A stretch of 64,000 nucleotides of DNA, taken from Exiguobacterium sp. AM39-5BH (GTDB taxonomy: Bacteria; Bacillota; Bacilli; Exiguobacteriales; Exiguobacteriaceae). Made by a program: the position numbers and the translations under genes. The stretch spans positions 62,001-126,000 of the forward strand of contig NZ_QSGS01000004.1 in NCBI RefSeq assembly GCF_003467445.1, written 5' to 3'. The first letter of the stretch is position 1. Every line of letters starts with the position of its first letter. This document shows positions 43,888 through 52,398 of this stretch, in pieces. Under the pieces are notes generated by a model. That model did not search any database. It saw only the letters and a program-made list of their open reading frames with translations, and was not told the origin of the DNA.

Positions 43888-45537
43888 ATGAAACAATGGT
43901 GGAAAGAAGCGGTCGTCTATCAAATTTACCCGCGCAGCTTTAATGACTCGAACGGTGACGGGATTGGGGATATCCCGGGAATCACCGAGAAGATGTCGTA
44001 TTTGGCGGAACTCGGAATCGATGTCATCTGGCTATCGCCGGTGTACGATTCACCGAACGACGACAACGGATACGATATCCGCGATTACCGGGCCATCATG
44101 GATGAGTTCGGGACGATGGACGATTTCGATGCGATGCTCGAAGAAGCGCATCGTCACGGCATCAAAATCATGATGGACCTCGTCGTCAACCACTCGTCGG
44201 ACGAGCACCAATGGTTCATGGAGTCGCGCTCCTCAAAAGACAGCCCGTATCGGGACTATTACATTTGGAAAAAAGGCCAGAACGGTCAGCCGCCGACGAA
44301 CTGGGGCGCTTTCTTCGGAGGGAGTGCGTGGCAATACGATGAGGCGAGCGACGAATACTACTTGCATCTGTTCAGCAAAAAGCAACCAGACTTGAACTGG
44401 GAGTCGGAGACGTTGCGCCGTGAAGTATACGATTTGATGACGTTCTGGCTCGATAAAGGGGTCGACGGTTTCCGGATGGACGTCATCAACATGATCTCGA
44501 AAGACCCGAGCTACCCAGACGGCGAGACGCGGGGGACGGGTTACGGGGACGGCACACCGTTCTTCTTCAACGGGCCGCGCATCCATGAGTTCATGCAGGA
44601 GATGAATCGTGAGGTCCTGTCGAAATACGATACGATCACGGTCGGTGAGATGCCGGGTGTCAGCGTCGACGAGGCGAAGCTTTATACGGGAACAGACCGT
44701 GACGAATTGAACATGGTGTTCCACTTCGAACACGTCGACGTCGGCAACGGTAGTTTCGGCAAATGGAACCCGACGGACTGGAAGTTGACGGACTTGAAGA
44801 CGATTTTCTCGCGTTGGCAAGAAGGGCTCGAGGAAGATGGCTGGAACAGTCTCTATTGGAGCAACCATGACCAACCGCGGGCCATCTCACGATTCGGGAA
44901 CGACTCGGATGAGTACCGTGTCGTCTCCGGCAAGATGCTCGCGACGCTTCTCCACATGTTGAAAGGGACGCCGTACATCTATCAAGGTGAAGAGTTCGGG
45001 ATGACGAACGTGGCGTTCGACTCGATCGATGAGTACCGTGACATCGAGACGCTCAACGCGTATCGGGATTACACGACGAACGGACTGTTGACGCATGATG
45101 AGATATTCCGTGGCATTCACGCACGCGGACGCGACAATTCACGGACACCGGTCCAGTGGTCAGCTGAAGCACAAGGCGGCTTCACGTCCGGAACGCCTTG
45201 GATCGGGGTCAACCCGAACTATGTGACCGTGAACGCGGAAGCGGCCCGGCGTGATCCAGACTCGATCTTCCATTACTATCGCCAGTTGATTCAGCTCCGG
45301 AAACAACATCCGATTGTCGTTTACGGGAAGTATGAACTGTTGCTGCCGGACGATGAAGCGGTATACGCCTTTACACGTACGTTCGAAGGCGAGACGTGGC
45401 TCGTGCTCTGCAACTTCTCGGACGAGACGGTGACACGTGAGCTCCCATTCGACGTGAAAGAGCGGGTGATTGGGAACATGGAACCGATCGAGCCGTTCAC
45501 GCTTCGTCCGTACGAAGCGCAAGTGTATAAAGTGTGA
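43888..45537 (+). CDS. GH13 alpha-glucosidase (oligo-1,6-glucosidase type)
   Basis: A 549-residue cytoplasmic glycoside hydrolase that splits isomaltose-type and maltose-type oligosaccharides. The four GH13 signature regions are present: MMDLVVNHSSDEH, GFRMDVINMISKD (nucleophile Asp), ITVGEMPGVS (acid/base Glu) and YWSNHDQPR (third Asp). The opening WWKEAVVYQIYPRSFNDSNG is classical for this subgroup. GAGGAGG precedes the ATG. The divergent AraC regulator is its likely activator. A terminator follows. Confidence 0.95.
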   Translation: MKQWWKEAVVYQIYPRSFNDSNGDGIGDIPGITEKMSYLAELGIDVIWLSPVYDSPNDDNGYDIRDYRAIMDEFGTMDDFDAMLEEAHRHGIKIMMDLVVNHSSDEHQWFMESRSSKDSPYRDYYIWKKGQNGQPPTNWGAFFGGSAWQYDEASDEYYLHLFSKKQPDLNWESETLRREVYDLMTFWLDKGVDGFRMDVINMISKDPSYPDGETRGTGYGDGTPFFFNGPRIHEFMQEMNREVLSKYDTITVGEMPGVSVDEAKLYTGTDRDELNMVFHFEHVDVGNGSFGKWNPTDWKLTDLKTIFSRWQEGLEEDGWNSLYWSNHDQPRAISRFGNDSDEYRVVSGKMLATLLHMLKGTPYIYQGEEFGMTNVAFDSIDEYRDIETLNAYRDYTTNGLLTHDEIFRGIHARGRDNSRTPVQWSAEAQGGFTSGTPWIGVNPNYVTVNAEAARRDPDSIFHYYRQLIQLRKQHPIVVYGKYELLLPDDEAVYAFTRTFEGETWLVLCNFSDETVTRELPFDVKERVIGNMEPIEPFTLRPYEAQVYKV

Positions 45538-45539
45538 CG

Positions 45540-45569
45540 AAAAAACTCGCCTCCGTGGCGAGTTTTTGT
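45540..45569 (+). terminator. Terminator after the alpha-glucosidase gene
   Basis: Stem AAAAACTCGCC / GGCGAGTTTTT with a 5-base loop. Confidence 0.92.
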
Positions 45570-45639
45570 TGTGTCGTCAGTAAAGGTGACCCGATTCGGG
45601 AATAGGGATAGTAGAGTCTGACCGAAAGGGGGAAACGCG

Positions 45640-46145
45640 ATGAATACGTTAATTGCTTACTCGACCCGCTACGGGACGAGTGAGAAAGTCGCCCATCTGT
45701 TGGCCGAGCGGCTACCAGGGAACGTCCACGTTCAAAACGTGGTCGAACAGCCGGAGGTCGAATGGGCGACGATCGACATGTGATCGTCGGCAGCTCAATC
45801 CGGATGGGGAAAATCCAAGATGAGATGACGGCGTGGCTCCATATTCATGAAGCCAAATTGTTGAAACGACCGCTCGGCCTCTATCTATGCGCCGGGACGC
45901 CGACCGCGGCCGAACGGCAGCGCGAGCTTGAGGATGCGTATCGAGAAGTGCTACGGGCACACGCTTATTTCGTCGAAGTCGTCGGCAACGGCTATGATTT
46001 TGAACGGATGGGCTTCCTCGACAAAGCCATTGTCCGGATGATGGCGAAACAGACGGTGAGTTCGCTTAATTTGGACGAAACGATGCTCGATGAACTCGTC
46101 GAGGCGGCTCAAACATCGTTGCGCACACGGTCTGAGAACCCGTAA
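45640..46145 (+). pseudogene. Flavodoxin-like protein with a one-base frameshift
   Basis: The start MNTLIAYSTRYGTSEKVAHL carries the FMN phosphate loop of flavodoxins (HemG/flavodoxin group). After EWA the frame breaks at about 45768: adding one G to GGGCGAC restores WADDRHVIVGSSIRMGKIQ and the rest of the protein to 46145, for 168 residues in total. Such proteins act as electron carriers or protoporphyrinogen oxidases. The loss is one base in a short run of Gs, so a sequencing error is possible. AAAGGGGGAAA precedes the ATG. The 3' end overlaps the next, convergent gene. Confidence 0.82.
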
Positions 46146-47707
46146 GCGAACAAATCGTGAGCCTCGATTGGACTACTTGTGGAGATGAGCACATCTCCAC
46201 TTTTTTGTTCGCATTCGATTCGATGCAGTGTAATATTCGTCAACTGGCTACCGATTTTCAAGGCGACCGGGGCTGAGTTGCGACAGATGACGTCTTCAAC
46301 TGTGACGTGATCGGTCCGGTTATCACCGCCGAACAGTTCGATGTCGGCTCGACCTGACGCAAACCCGCTCACCGCAATCCGTTTCAAACGTATGTTGCGG
46401 GATTTATATTGGACGGCGAGGGCCGGATTGGCGCGATAGTCGTAATCTGGATTGCCAATCGCCGTGAATCCATGAATCAATACGTCTTGATACGCCGATA
46501 CGACGAGACTGCGTGCCGAAGATTTGTTATATAGCTTCGAGCGGACCGGCTCCATCGAGACGAGATTCGTGCCCGACAGGAAACGTGCCGTCTTCGACTG
46601 CGGGTCATCGGCCAAGTGGTGGCTGATGTGCCGGAAGTTGAACGAGCGATTATCGTGATACGAGAAGTGTCCGAATATGTGGACGTCGTGAGCGGCTGAA
46701 GACGTCCCGTGCGCCTTCACTTCGACGCCCCCGAAGCAACCCTCGCTCATATTATTGACGAGCGTGACATGGCGTGATCCGTCATCAATCTCGATCCCGT
46801 TCGAGTTCGAGAAGCCATGGGCGTGCGTGCGTCCGTGTGGATGATGGCAGTAACAGTTCGTGATATAGAGGGCATCGCTATGATGGGTCGTAATGCCGTC
46901 GTCCCCGTAATTCGTCGCTTCGCAATGGTCGAGCCACACGTACCGGCTCCCTTTTTTGGCGCGAAGCCCGTCCCCTAAGTAATGATAATGAGGAGATGTG
47001 ATATCGAAGGCATGCAGTCCCGCGTTTTTCGCCGTGACATGGTGAATCCAGCCGAATTTGACGTGCGCGAACGTCAACGCGCTCGAAGCGGTATCGCCAC
47101 TCGACGTCCGATCGACGTCACCGAGGCGTTCCACGTTCCAATCGAGCGTCAAATGTGAGACTTCAATATGATGATTGCCGGCGAACGGGGTCGCGTTTCG
47201 AAGCAACCGTCGATGTTTCGGGGCTCGGTCTGACAGCTTAATGACCGTTTCCTGTTGGCCGGCGCCTTCAAGCACACAGTTCGACGGGATGCGGATGCCG
47301 CGGACGATATACACGCCGGCCGGCACGTGAACGTGGCGGTTCGACCTGAGGGCGAGCCGGAAAGCAAGCGTGCAATCCGTCAAACCATCCCCGACGGCGC
47401 CATAATCGGTGACGTCGACATGGTGGCGTATCGCTTGTCTCAAATTTAAGTGCTCGGCATCGAGCCGGCGCATCCACACCGGACGAACGATTCCATCTAC
47501 CGTCTCGAGCGGCAACGAACTTGTCACCGGGATGATGCGTTCGGTCATCGGTAGGTGGGAGAGATAGGTTTTCGCTTGGTCGGGATAGTGCGCCTGTCGT
47601 GTCGCTTCATGCCAATCAAGTGTTTCTTTCAATAAATCACCGAGCGCCCAGTTCGAATGGTGGGCGATGGTGGCAGCGATATTCGAGCGATCAATGTGTG
47701 CGGTCAT
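46109..47707 (-). CDS. Right-handed beta-helix protein (pectate lyase superfamily)
   Basis: A 532-residue protein. A 130-residue N-terminal part precedes VDVTDYGAVGDGLTDCTLAF, the opening of Pectate_lyase_3 beta-helix domains found in phage tail spikes and polysaccharide lyases. The central part shows repeated short strands rich in His/Asn/Ser (for example YITNCYCHHPHGRTHAHGF). No signal peptide is seen. The ATG at 47707 follows AGGAGG by 9 bases. No phage genes surround it. Substrate unknown; capsule or exopolysaccharide depolymerase is a guess. Confidence 0.8.
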   Translation of the reverse strand: MTAHIDRSNIAATIAHHSNWALGDLLKETLDWHEATRQAHYPDQAKTYLSHLPMTERIIPVTSSLPLETVDGIVRPVWMRRLDAEHLNLRQAIRHHVDVTDYGAVGDGLTDCTLAFRLALRSNRHVHVPAGVYIVRGIRIPSNCVLEGAGQQETVIKLSDRAPKHRRLLRNATPFAGNHHIEVSHLTLDWNVERLGDVDRTSSGDTASSALTFAHVKFGWIHHVTAKNAGLHAFDITSPHYHYLGDGLRAKKGSRYVWLDHCEATNYGDDGITTHHSDALYITNCYCHHPHGRTHAHGFSNSNGIEIDDGSRHVTLVNNMSEGCFGGVEVKAHGTSSAAHDVHIFGHFSYHDNRSFNFRHISHHLADDPQSKTARFLSGTNLVSMEPVRSKLYNKSSARSLVVSAYQDVLIHGFTAIGNPDYDYRANPALAVQYKSRNIRLKRIAVSGFASGRADIELFGGDNRTDHVTVEDVICRNSAPVALKIGSQLTNITLHRIECEQKSGDVLISTSSPIEAHDLFAYGFSDRVRNDV

Positions 47708-47973
47708 ATGGTTCATCCTCCTAGCGTTCACTACAATTGGATGTACCCGTTTTAAAAGTATTTTTAGCAAACCGAAGTATTTAGTAGACAGAAGCATTTA
47801 TCCATGGTATATTCTATATGTGCTTAATTAAGAATAGCTGGAAACATAATTCACAAAACGCTTTGGATTATTTTTCGTTTAAGATAATCCTAGAGGTTTG
47901 TGCTTTTTTTTGGTCAGTTTTTTCTAGTAAGGCACTACTAGAACGCACAGCGTTTATTTCAGGAGGGTTCATT
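47708..47973 (+). promoter_or_regulatory. Long AT-rich leader of the cold shock gene
   Basis: This 266-bp gap is AT-rich and mostly belongs to the cold shock gene, whose mRNAs usually have a long structured 5' leader. CTAGT-AAGGCACTA-CTAG forms a hairpin about 35 bases before the AGGAGG site. No gene seen. Confidence 0.4.
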
Positions 47974-48174
47974 ATGAACACAGGTAAAGTAAAATGGTTT
48001 AACTCAGAAAAAGGTTACGGCTTCATCGAAATGGAAGGCGGAGACGACGTATTCGTACACTTCTCAGCAATCCAAGGCGACGGCTTCAAGACACTTGAAG
48101 AAGGCCAAGCAGTAACTTTCGAAATCACTGACGGAGCTCGTGGACCACAAGCTTCTAACGTTGAAAAAATCTAA
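47974..48174 (+). CDS. Cold shock protein
   Basis: A 66-residue CspA/CspB-type RNA-binding protein, one OB-fold domain. RNP1 is KGYGFIEM and RNP2 is DVFVHFSAI; the N-terminus [14 protein letters not shown] is classical. It binds single-stranded nucleic acid and opens mRNA structures, especially after cold. AGGAGG stands 7 bases before the ATG, and a strong terminator follows, as in a well-expressed monocistronic gene. Confidence 0.97.
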   Translation: MNTGKVKWFNSEKGYGFIEMEGGDDVFVHFSAIQGDGFKTLEEGQAVTFEITDGARGPQASNVEKI

Positions 48175-48199
48175 TCTTCCTTTCTAAGGAATTTTATAA

Positions 48200-48228
48200 C
48201 CTGCTCGCTTCGGCGAGCAGGTTTTTTG
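48200..48228 (+). terminator. Terminator after the cold shock gene
   Basis: Stem CCTGCTCGC / GCGAGCAGG with a TTCG-type loop and TTTTTT. Confidence 0.94.
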
Positions 48229-48238
48229 TTGTCCGCGT

Positions 48239-48263
48239 GTTTAATCACTTGCCCGGGGGGAAT
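48239..48263 (+). promoter_or_regulatory. SigB-type general stress promoter
   Basis: GTTTAA, 13 bases, GGGAAT. This matches the SigB consensus GTTTAA-N12-15-GGGTAT with one change and lies about 40 bases before the start codon of a protein of the general stress 26 type. Confidence 0.72.
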
Positions 48264-48300
48264 CAATATACGAGTGACTACCACAAGGAGGTTTTTCAGA

Positions 48301-48714
48301 ATGGATGCAATGCAAACGGCAAAACAGATTTTAGATTATAGTAACGTAGGGACAATGGCAACGGTTTATAAAGGGAAGCCGCACAGCCGTTATATGACAT
48401 TTTTCCATGATGACTTGACGCTCTACACCGCAACTTCGAAAGAAACGGATAAAGTGGATGAACTGAAAAATAATCCGTATACACATATTTTGATTGGCTA
48501 TGACGGGGACGGCGTCGGGGATACGTACCTCGAGATTTTAGGCGAGACGAGTGTATCTGACGATGAATCGATGAAAGAAAAGGTATGGAACGAGAAACTC
48601 GAAGGTTGGTTCGACGGTCCGGATGATCCAAAACTCGTCATCTTAAAAATCGCGCCACAATCGATGCGCGTGATGAATAAAAAAGGACAGCCACCTCAAG
48701 AGGTGAAGTTGTAA
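48301..48714 (+). CDS. Pyridoxamine 5'-phosphate oxidase-like flavin protein (general stress protein 26 type)
   Basis: A 137-residue split-barrel protein: NVGTMATVYKGKPHSRYMTF at the start of the barrel, LTLYTATSKETDKVDELKNN, and the C-terminal VWNEKLEGWFDGPDDPKLVI typical of the GSP26 subfamily. These bind FMN or similar cofactors and are induced by stress. AAGGAGG precedes the ATG. A SigB-type promoter at 48239 agrees with the family's stress role. Exact enzyme activity unknown. Confidence 0.88.
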   Translation: MDAMQTAKQILDYSNVGTMATVYKGKPHSRYMTFFHDDLTLYTATSKETDKVDELKNNPYTHILIGYDGDGVGDTYLEILGETSVSDDESMKEKVWNEKLEGWFDGPDDPKLVILKIAPQSMRVMNKKGQPPQEVKL

Positions 48715-48721
48715 CTCAAAC

Positions 48722-48749
48722 AAGGACGTCCCTCGCGGACGTCCTTTTC
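48722..48749 (+). terminator. Terminator after the general stress gene
   Basis: Stem AAGGACGTCC / GGACGTCCTT with a short loop. Confidence 0.9.
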
Positions 48750-48852
48750 GAATTGACTAATTTCCAAAAAGTGACTGACCTGTGACACACATATGAACGA
48801 AACGTGAACTTTTGTCCTAACCTATGTGAAAAGATGAACATGGATGATATAT

Positions 48853-48868
48853 TGTGAATGTAATCACA
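48853..48868. promoter_or_regulatory. Fnr/ArcR-type operator upstream of doxX-like gene
   Basis: TGTGA-ATGTAA-TCACA, a perfect match to the palindrome, overlaps a TATATT-like -10 region and is centred about 46 bases before the DoxX start codon. Confidence 0.65.
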
Positions 48869-48906
48869 TATAAGTCATCATTCACTCATTCTAAGGAGGA
48901 ATTATC

Positions 48907-49410
48907 ATGTTCACAAAATTTTGGCAGAACCACAACGTCGCCACCGGTATTTTGACAGTCCTTCGCGTCTGGCTCGGCTATCACTGGCTCACAGCAGGTT
49001 GGGGCAAAATCACAGGCGGATTTGGTTCAGAAGGATATCTTCAAAACGCAGCTTCTCTCGCCACGGGTGATCACCCAGCCGTTGCCGGTTGGTGGGCAGC
49101 ATTCCTTGAAAACTTCGCCATCCCGAACGCAGCCTTGTTCGATGTGTTGATCCCATACGGTGAATTCCTAGTCGGTCTTGGACTCTTAGTGGGTGCCCTC
49201 ACACGTAGCGCAGCCTTCTTCGGTCTCGTCATGAACATGGCGTTCTTGCTCTCAGGTACGGTCAGCACGAACCCGACGATGTTAATCGTATCAGTCCTCA
49301 TTCTCGTCGCAGGCTACAATGCTGGTAAACTTGGCGTCGATGGATTGTTCCTTCGCAAGTTCGTGGAAACAAAAGTCATGCATCGTTCACCAAATCGTCA
49401 AATAGCGTAA
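48907..49410 (+). CDS. DoxX family membrane protein
   Basis: A 167-residue membrane protein with four segments (about 15-35, 68-90, 95-118, 122-140). It has the DoxX features RVWLGYHWLTAGWGKITGGF and PYGEFLVGLGLLVGALTRSA. DoxX-type proteins include thiosulfate:quinone oxidoreductase subunits and redox-stress membrane proteins. AAGGAGG precedes the ATG. A TGTGA-N6-TCACA operator just upstream suggests redox or oxygen-dependent control. Confidence 0.9.
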   Translation: MFTKFWQNHNVATGILTVLRVWLGYHWLTAGWGKITGGFGSEGYLQNAASLATGDHPAVAGWWAAFLENFAIPNAALFDVLIPYGEFLVGLGLLVGALTRSAAFFGLVMNMAFLLSGTVSTNPTMLIVSVLILVAGYNAGKLGVDGLFLRKFVETKVMHRSPNRQIA

Positions 49411-49429
49411 CGACTTTATGACGTTCTCC

Positions 49430-49445
49430 TGTGACAAACCTCACC
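49430..49445. promoter_or_regulatory. Fnr/ArcR-like operator upstream of DUF3817 gene
   Basis: TGTGA-CAAACC-TCACC, one base off the palindrome, centred about 55 bases before the start codon. Confidence 0.45.
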
Positions 49446-49492
49446 ACTTTCGGCTACGATGAACGTAGCATCGATTGAAAAGGAGAACGAAT

Positions 49493-49789
49493 ATGAACGC
49501 GACACATTTTAAATGGCTCGGATACACAGAAGGAGTGTCTTTCTTACTCTTGTTGCTCATCGCGATGCCGCTCAAGTATTTGGCGGACATGCCGCTCGCT
49601 GTCAGTATCGTCGGCGCGGCCCATGGTTTCCTGTTCGTCGCTTACGTGGCGGCAGCCGTCTATATGGCATGGCGTTTCAACTGGGGCTTCAAAGTGTTGG
49701 TCCTCGCGGTCATGGCGTCGGTCATCCCGTTCGGACCGTTCTTGTTAGAGAAACGAGTCCTCCCATCTACAGATAAGACATCGAACTGA
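49493..49789 (+). CDS. DUF3817 (YdzA-like) small membrane protein
   Basis: A 98-residue membrane protein of about three segments. It has the DUF3817 pattern: FKWLGYTEGVSFLLLLLIAM, PLKYLADMPLAVSIVGAAHG, and AWRFNWGFKVLVLAVMASVI then PFGPFLLEK. Function unknown. The ATG at 49493 follows AAAGGAGAACGA. It comes directly after the DoxX gene with its own possible Fnr-like site, and both may share a redox signal. Confidence 0.85.
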   Translation: MNATHFKWLGYTEGVSFLLLLLIAMPLKYLADMPLAVSIVGAAHGFLFVAYVAAAVYMAWRFNWGFKVLVLAVMASVIPFGPFLLEKRVLPSTDKTSN

Positions 49790-49808
49790 GGTTCGATGTC
49801 TTTTTTTT
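49777..49808. terminator. Bidirectional terminator
   Basis: Stem GACATCGAAC / GTTCGATGTC with eight Ts, between the DUF3817 gene and the convergent MFS gene. Confidence 0.92.
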
Positions 49809-49810
49809 GT

Positions 49811-51076
49811 TCACTGATACGCTGATGCACTTTCCGCTTTAGCCACTACAGCTGCTTTCTCGGCAGTGATGTCGTGCCGAATCCGATACATCGCGAACAA
49901 CGTAATGGTGAGCAGGCAGAGCATACAAATCGTATAGAGTGAAGCGACCGGCATCCATTCGCTCAATAGGCCAAACACGATGAATCCGAACGGTGTGATG
50001 CCCATGGCGAGGGATTCGAGAACACCGATCACGCGACCGAGATAACTTGGTTCCGTGTTCGTCTGTAAATAGAGCTGGATGGGGATATTGACACGGATAA
50101 TGAAGAATCCGCTTAATAAGGCGAAACCAGCGAAGAAGACGATAGCTGGTGTGACTGAGAAGTCAAAATAGAGCGGGACGGCCGGTCCGATAAAGAGGCA
50201 ACTGATAATGATTAGCGCGGTTCGGGTCGTGGCTAGCCGATGCTTGATTTGAAAGACCGGTAACGCATGGGCGAGCGAGGCGACTAAAAAGCCGACGGCG
50301 AACATGCTTTCTAAAAAGCCGAACTGGAGCGGACTGACGCCGACTTCTTGTAGGGCGGCAATCGGGAATAGTACTTCTGCGGCAACGAAGAAGAAATTGA
50401 GCAATGCTGCTAAAAGGGTCAACGTCCAAAGTACGCGCTGGCGTTTCAAGTAGTGGAAGCCAGATTGGACCTCGTTCCAAGTCGATTGCTCGGTGGGGAC
50501 ATGGTCATACGTTTTAAAGTGGAGACGAGAGGCGAGAAAGGCGGCGATGACAAACAAGAGCGATGAACTGAACAAAAATGCCGAGACGGGCAGCAACGTG
50601 AACAGTGCCCCGGCGAGCAGAGGCGTGCCAATGCTTGAAATAGAAATGGTGCTTTGAATGAGCGAGTTGGCGCGTTGGAGCCCGTCTTCGTCAAACAAGA
50701 GCGGAATCGAGCTCGACAACGTGACCGATAAGAAAGTCGAGACGACAGAGAGCAGACATGTGATAATCAAGAAAGCAGGAACGCCAAACGTCCAGACGAG
50801 ACTGGCGATTCCAGCAGCTAAAAATAATAAGGCGTTCAATGATTCCATCGTGATAATCACGCGTTTGCGATCCAGTTTGTCGGCGAATGCCCCGGCAAAC
50901 GGTGATAAAAGCACACGCGGTACTGTACCGACGAGCAAGACGAGGGCGAACTGGAGCCCAGAGCCGGATGTTGTCAGGACGGTCAATCCCGCGACGAACG
51001 TAAAGAGACTGGATGCAAACAACGACATGAATTTTCCGAGCAACAATACATACAAGTTTGATGATATGGTCGTCAT
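49811..51076 (-). CDS. MFS transporter (MFS_3/enterobactin-exporter-like)
   Basis: A 421-residue major facilitator with 12 segments. The loop 2-3 motif is FAGAFADKLDRKRVI and its repeat in the second half is less clear. The family includes macrolide and siderophore exporters; substrate unknown. AAAGGAG precedes the ATG. It is divergent from an XRE-type regulator, and two matching palindromes lie in the shared promoter region, so it is probably controlled by that regulator. Confidence 0.9.
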   Translation of the reverse strand: MTTISSNLYVLLLGKFMSLFASSLFTFVAGLTVLTTSGSGLQFALVLLVGTVPRVLLSPFAGAFADKLDRKRVIITMESLNALLFLAAGIASLVWTFGVPAFLIITCLLSVVSTFLSVTLSSSIPLLFDEDGLQRANSLIQSTISISSIGTPLLAGALFTLLPVSAFLFSSSLLFVIAAFLASRLHFKTYDHVPTEQSTWNEVQSGFHYLKRQRVLWTLTLLAALLNFFFVAAEVLFPIAALQEVGVSPLQFGFLESMFAVGFLVASLAHALPVFQIKHRLATTRTALIIISCLFIGPAVPLYFDFSVTPAIVFFAGFALLSGFFIIRVNIPIQLYLQTNTEPSYLGRVIGVLESLAMGITPFGFIVFGLLSEWMPVASLYTICMLCLLTITLFAMYRIRHDITAEKAAVVAKAESASAYQ

Positions 51077-51096
51077 AGCGATTCTCCTTTACAATT

Positions 51097-51117
51097 AAGT
51101 TCAATCTGATTTAACTT
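51097..51117. promoter_or_regulatory. Operator 1 of a twin pair (XRE regulator/MFS region)
   Basis: AAGTTCAAT-CTG-ATTTAACTT, an imperfect palindrome just upstream of the MFS ribosome site. A second copy lies 55 bases away. Confidence 0.65.
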
Positions 51118-51151
51118 TATAATAAGTGATGATGAAGGATTTGTATATAAA

Positions 51152-51172
51152 AAGTTCAATTAAATTTAACTT
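51152..51172. promoter_or_regulatory. Operator 2 of a twin pair
   Basis: AAGTTCAAT-TAA-ATTTAACTT, identical to operator 1 outside the 3-base centre, ending 15 bases before the regulator start codon. Confidence 0.65.
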
Positions 51173-51186
51173 TTAAGAGGTGTCAT

Positions 51187-52398
51187 ATGATTGGACAACG
51201 GATTAAAGCGTTACGAAAAGAAAAAAAGTTGACGCAAAGTCAACTCGCCGAAGGTATCATCACGAAATCGATGCTCAGTATGATTGAGAACGGCAAGGCG
51301 GAGGCGTCGATGCGCAGTCTTCGTGAAATCGCGAAACGGTTGGACGTGTCGGTGCAGTCATTGCTCGTCGATCCGCGCGAGGCAGACTTGCAGAAAATCG
51401 TCGAAGAAATTGAATATATGCAAGGGAGTCTCAACTCATGGGAAGATGAAGCCGTTCAGAAGGCGCTTATGCCCTATTTAGAAGTGGAGATGAACTCGGT
51501 GTGGCAAGGGAAGGCGTATACGTTACTCGCGGACAGTTTCTTCAATCGTGGGGATCAACAACAACTGTTGGAGTGGTACGACCGGGCAATCGCGGTGTTC
51601 GAGCGGCTCGAGGAGAAAGAAGAACTGATTATGGCCCGCATCAGCCAAGCGTTTTATCTGCTCATGTGGAATCGATTTGATGAAGCGATTGAGCGTATCG
51701 ATACGATTGAGTTGATTGATTCGAGAAGGATGAAGACGAAGACGCGCGTCGAATTCAGCATGTTGATGGTGTTCCGTAATATGTTGTATGACGATGATTT
51801 ACCAGGCGCGATTCGTTGTCTCGAAGATACGCTTGATTACATGAAACGAACGAAAATGTACTATCGGGTCGACGATGTATATCGAACGATTGCCATTTGT
51901 GCCCTTTATTTAAAAGATGAAGCAACGATTGTCGATGCGCTACAAAAAGCGAAACAATATACGAATTTCACGGACGACGTGACGATGAAAATACGACTAG
52001 CTATGACAGAAGCGCTCTATGCGATTGAATATCGGAAGACGGATCTTCTACAGCAACAGATTGCTGTCATGAATCAGCTGCTAGACGGAAATACAGAATT
52101 CATCGCAGCGTTCGAAATGAGTAAAGGCGTCTATTTCGCGTTGACTGGTGAGATCGAGGCAGCCCGGAAATCGTTTTTGAAACTGTTGGAGCATCATAAT
52201 CAATGGGCGAAGCATGGGTTTGTCGATCAAGCGATTTACTTCGAAGGGCTGTTAATTGGAACGAGTCACGGGTGTGGGGATGAATGGGTCCCGTTGATTG
52301 AACGAGAAGTGGGCTTGTTCCCGGAAGGTCGTTTCCGCAGCCATCTGATGTCGCTCATCAAAAAATCAAGGGCTGACGCATCAGCCTTGAACGTTTGA
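51187..52398 (+). CDS. XRE-type regulator with TPR domain (PlcR/Rgg-like)
   Basis: A 403-residue regulator: helix-turn-helix at 1-62 (IGQRIKALRKEKKLTQSQLA, then SMIENGKAEASMRSLREIAK) and a long all-helical part with repeated motifs such as AWLLADSFFNRGD-like and EWYDRAIAVFERLEE, the TPR region of PlcR/Rgg/SinR-type peptide sensors. Such regulators often bind a short signalling peptide; no obvious peptide gene is nearby. AGAGGTG precedes the ATG. Its 3' end overlaps the convergent carboxypeptidase frame and contains that gene's terminator. Confidence 0.86.
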   Translation: MIGQRIKALRKEKKLTQSQLAEGIITKSMLSMIENGKAEASMRSLREIAKRLDVSVQSLLVDPREADLQKIVEEIEYMQGSLNSWEDEAVQKALMPYLEVEMNSVWQGKAYTLLADSFFNRGDQQQLLEWYDRAIAVFERLEEKEELIMARISQAFYLLMWNRFDEAIERIDTIELIDSRRMKTKTRVEFSMLMVFRNMLYDDDLPGAIRCLEDTLDYMKRTKMYYRVDDVYRTIAICALYLKDEATIVDALQKAKQYTNFTDDVTMKIRLAMTEALYAIEYRKTDLLQQQIAVMNQLLDGNTEFIAAFEMSKGVYFALTGEIEAARKSFLKLLEHHNQWAKHGFVDQAIYFEGLLIGTSHGCGDEWVPLIEREVGLFPEGRFRSHLMSLIKKSRADASALNV

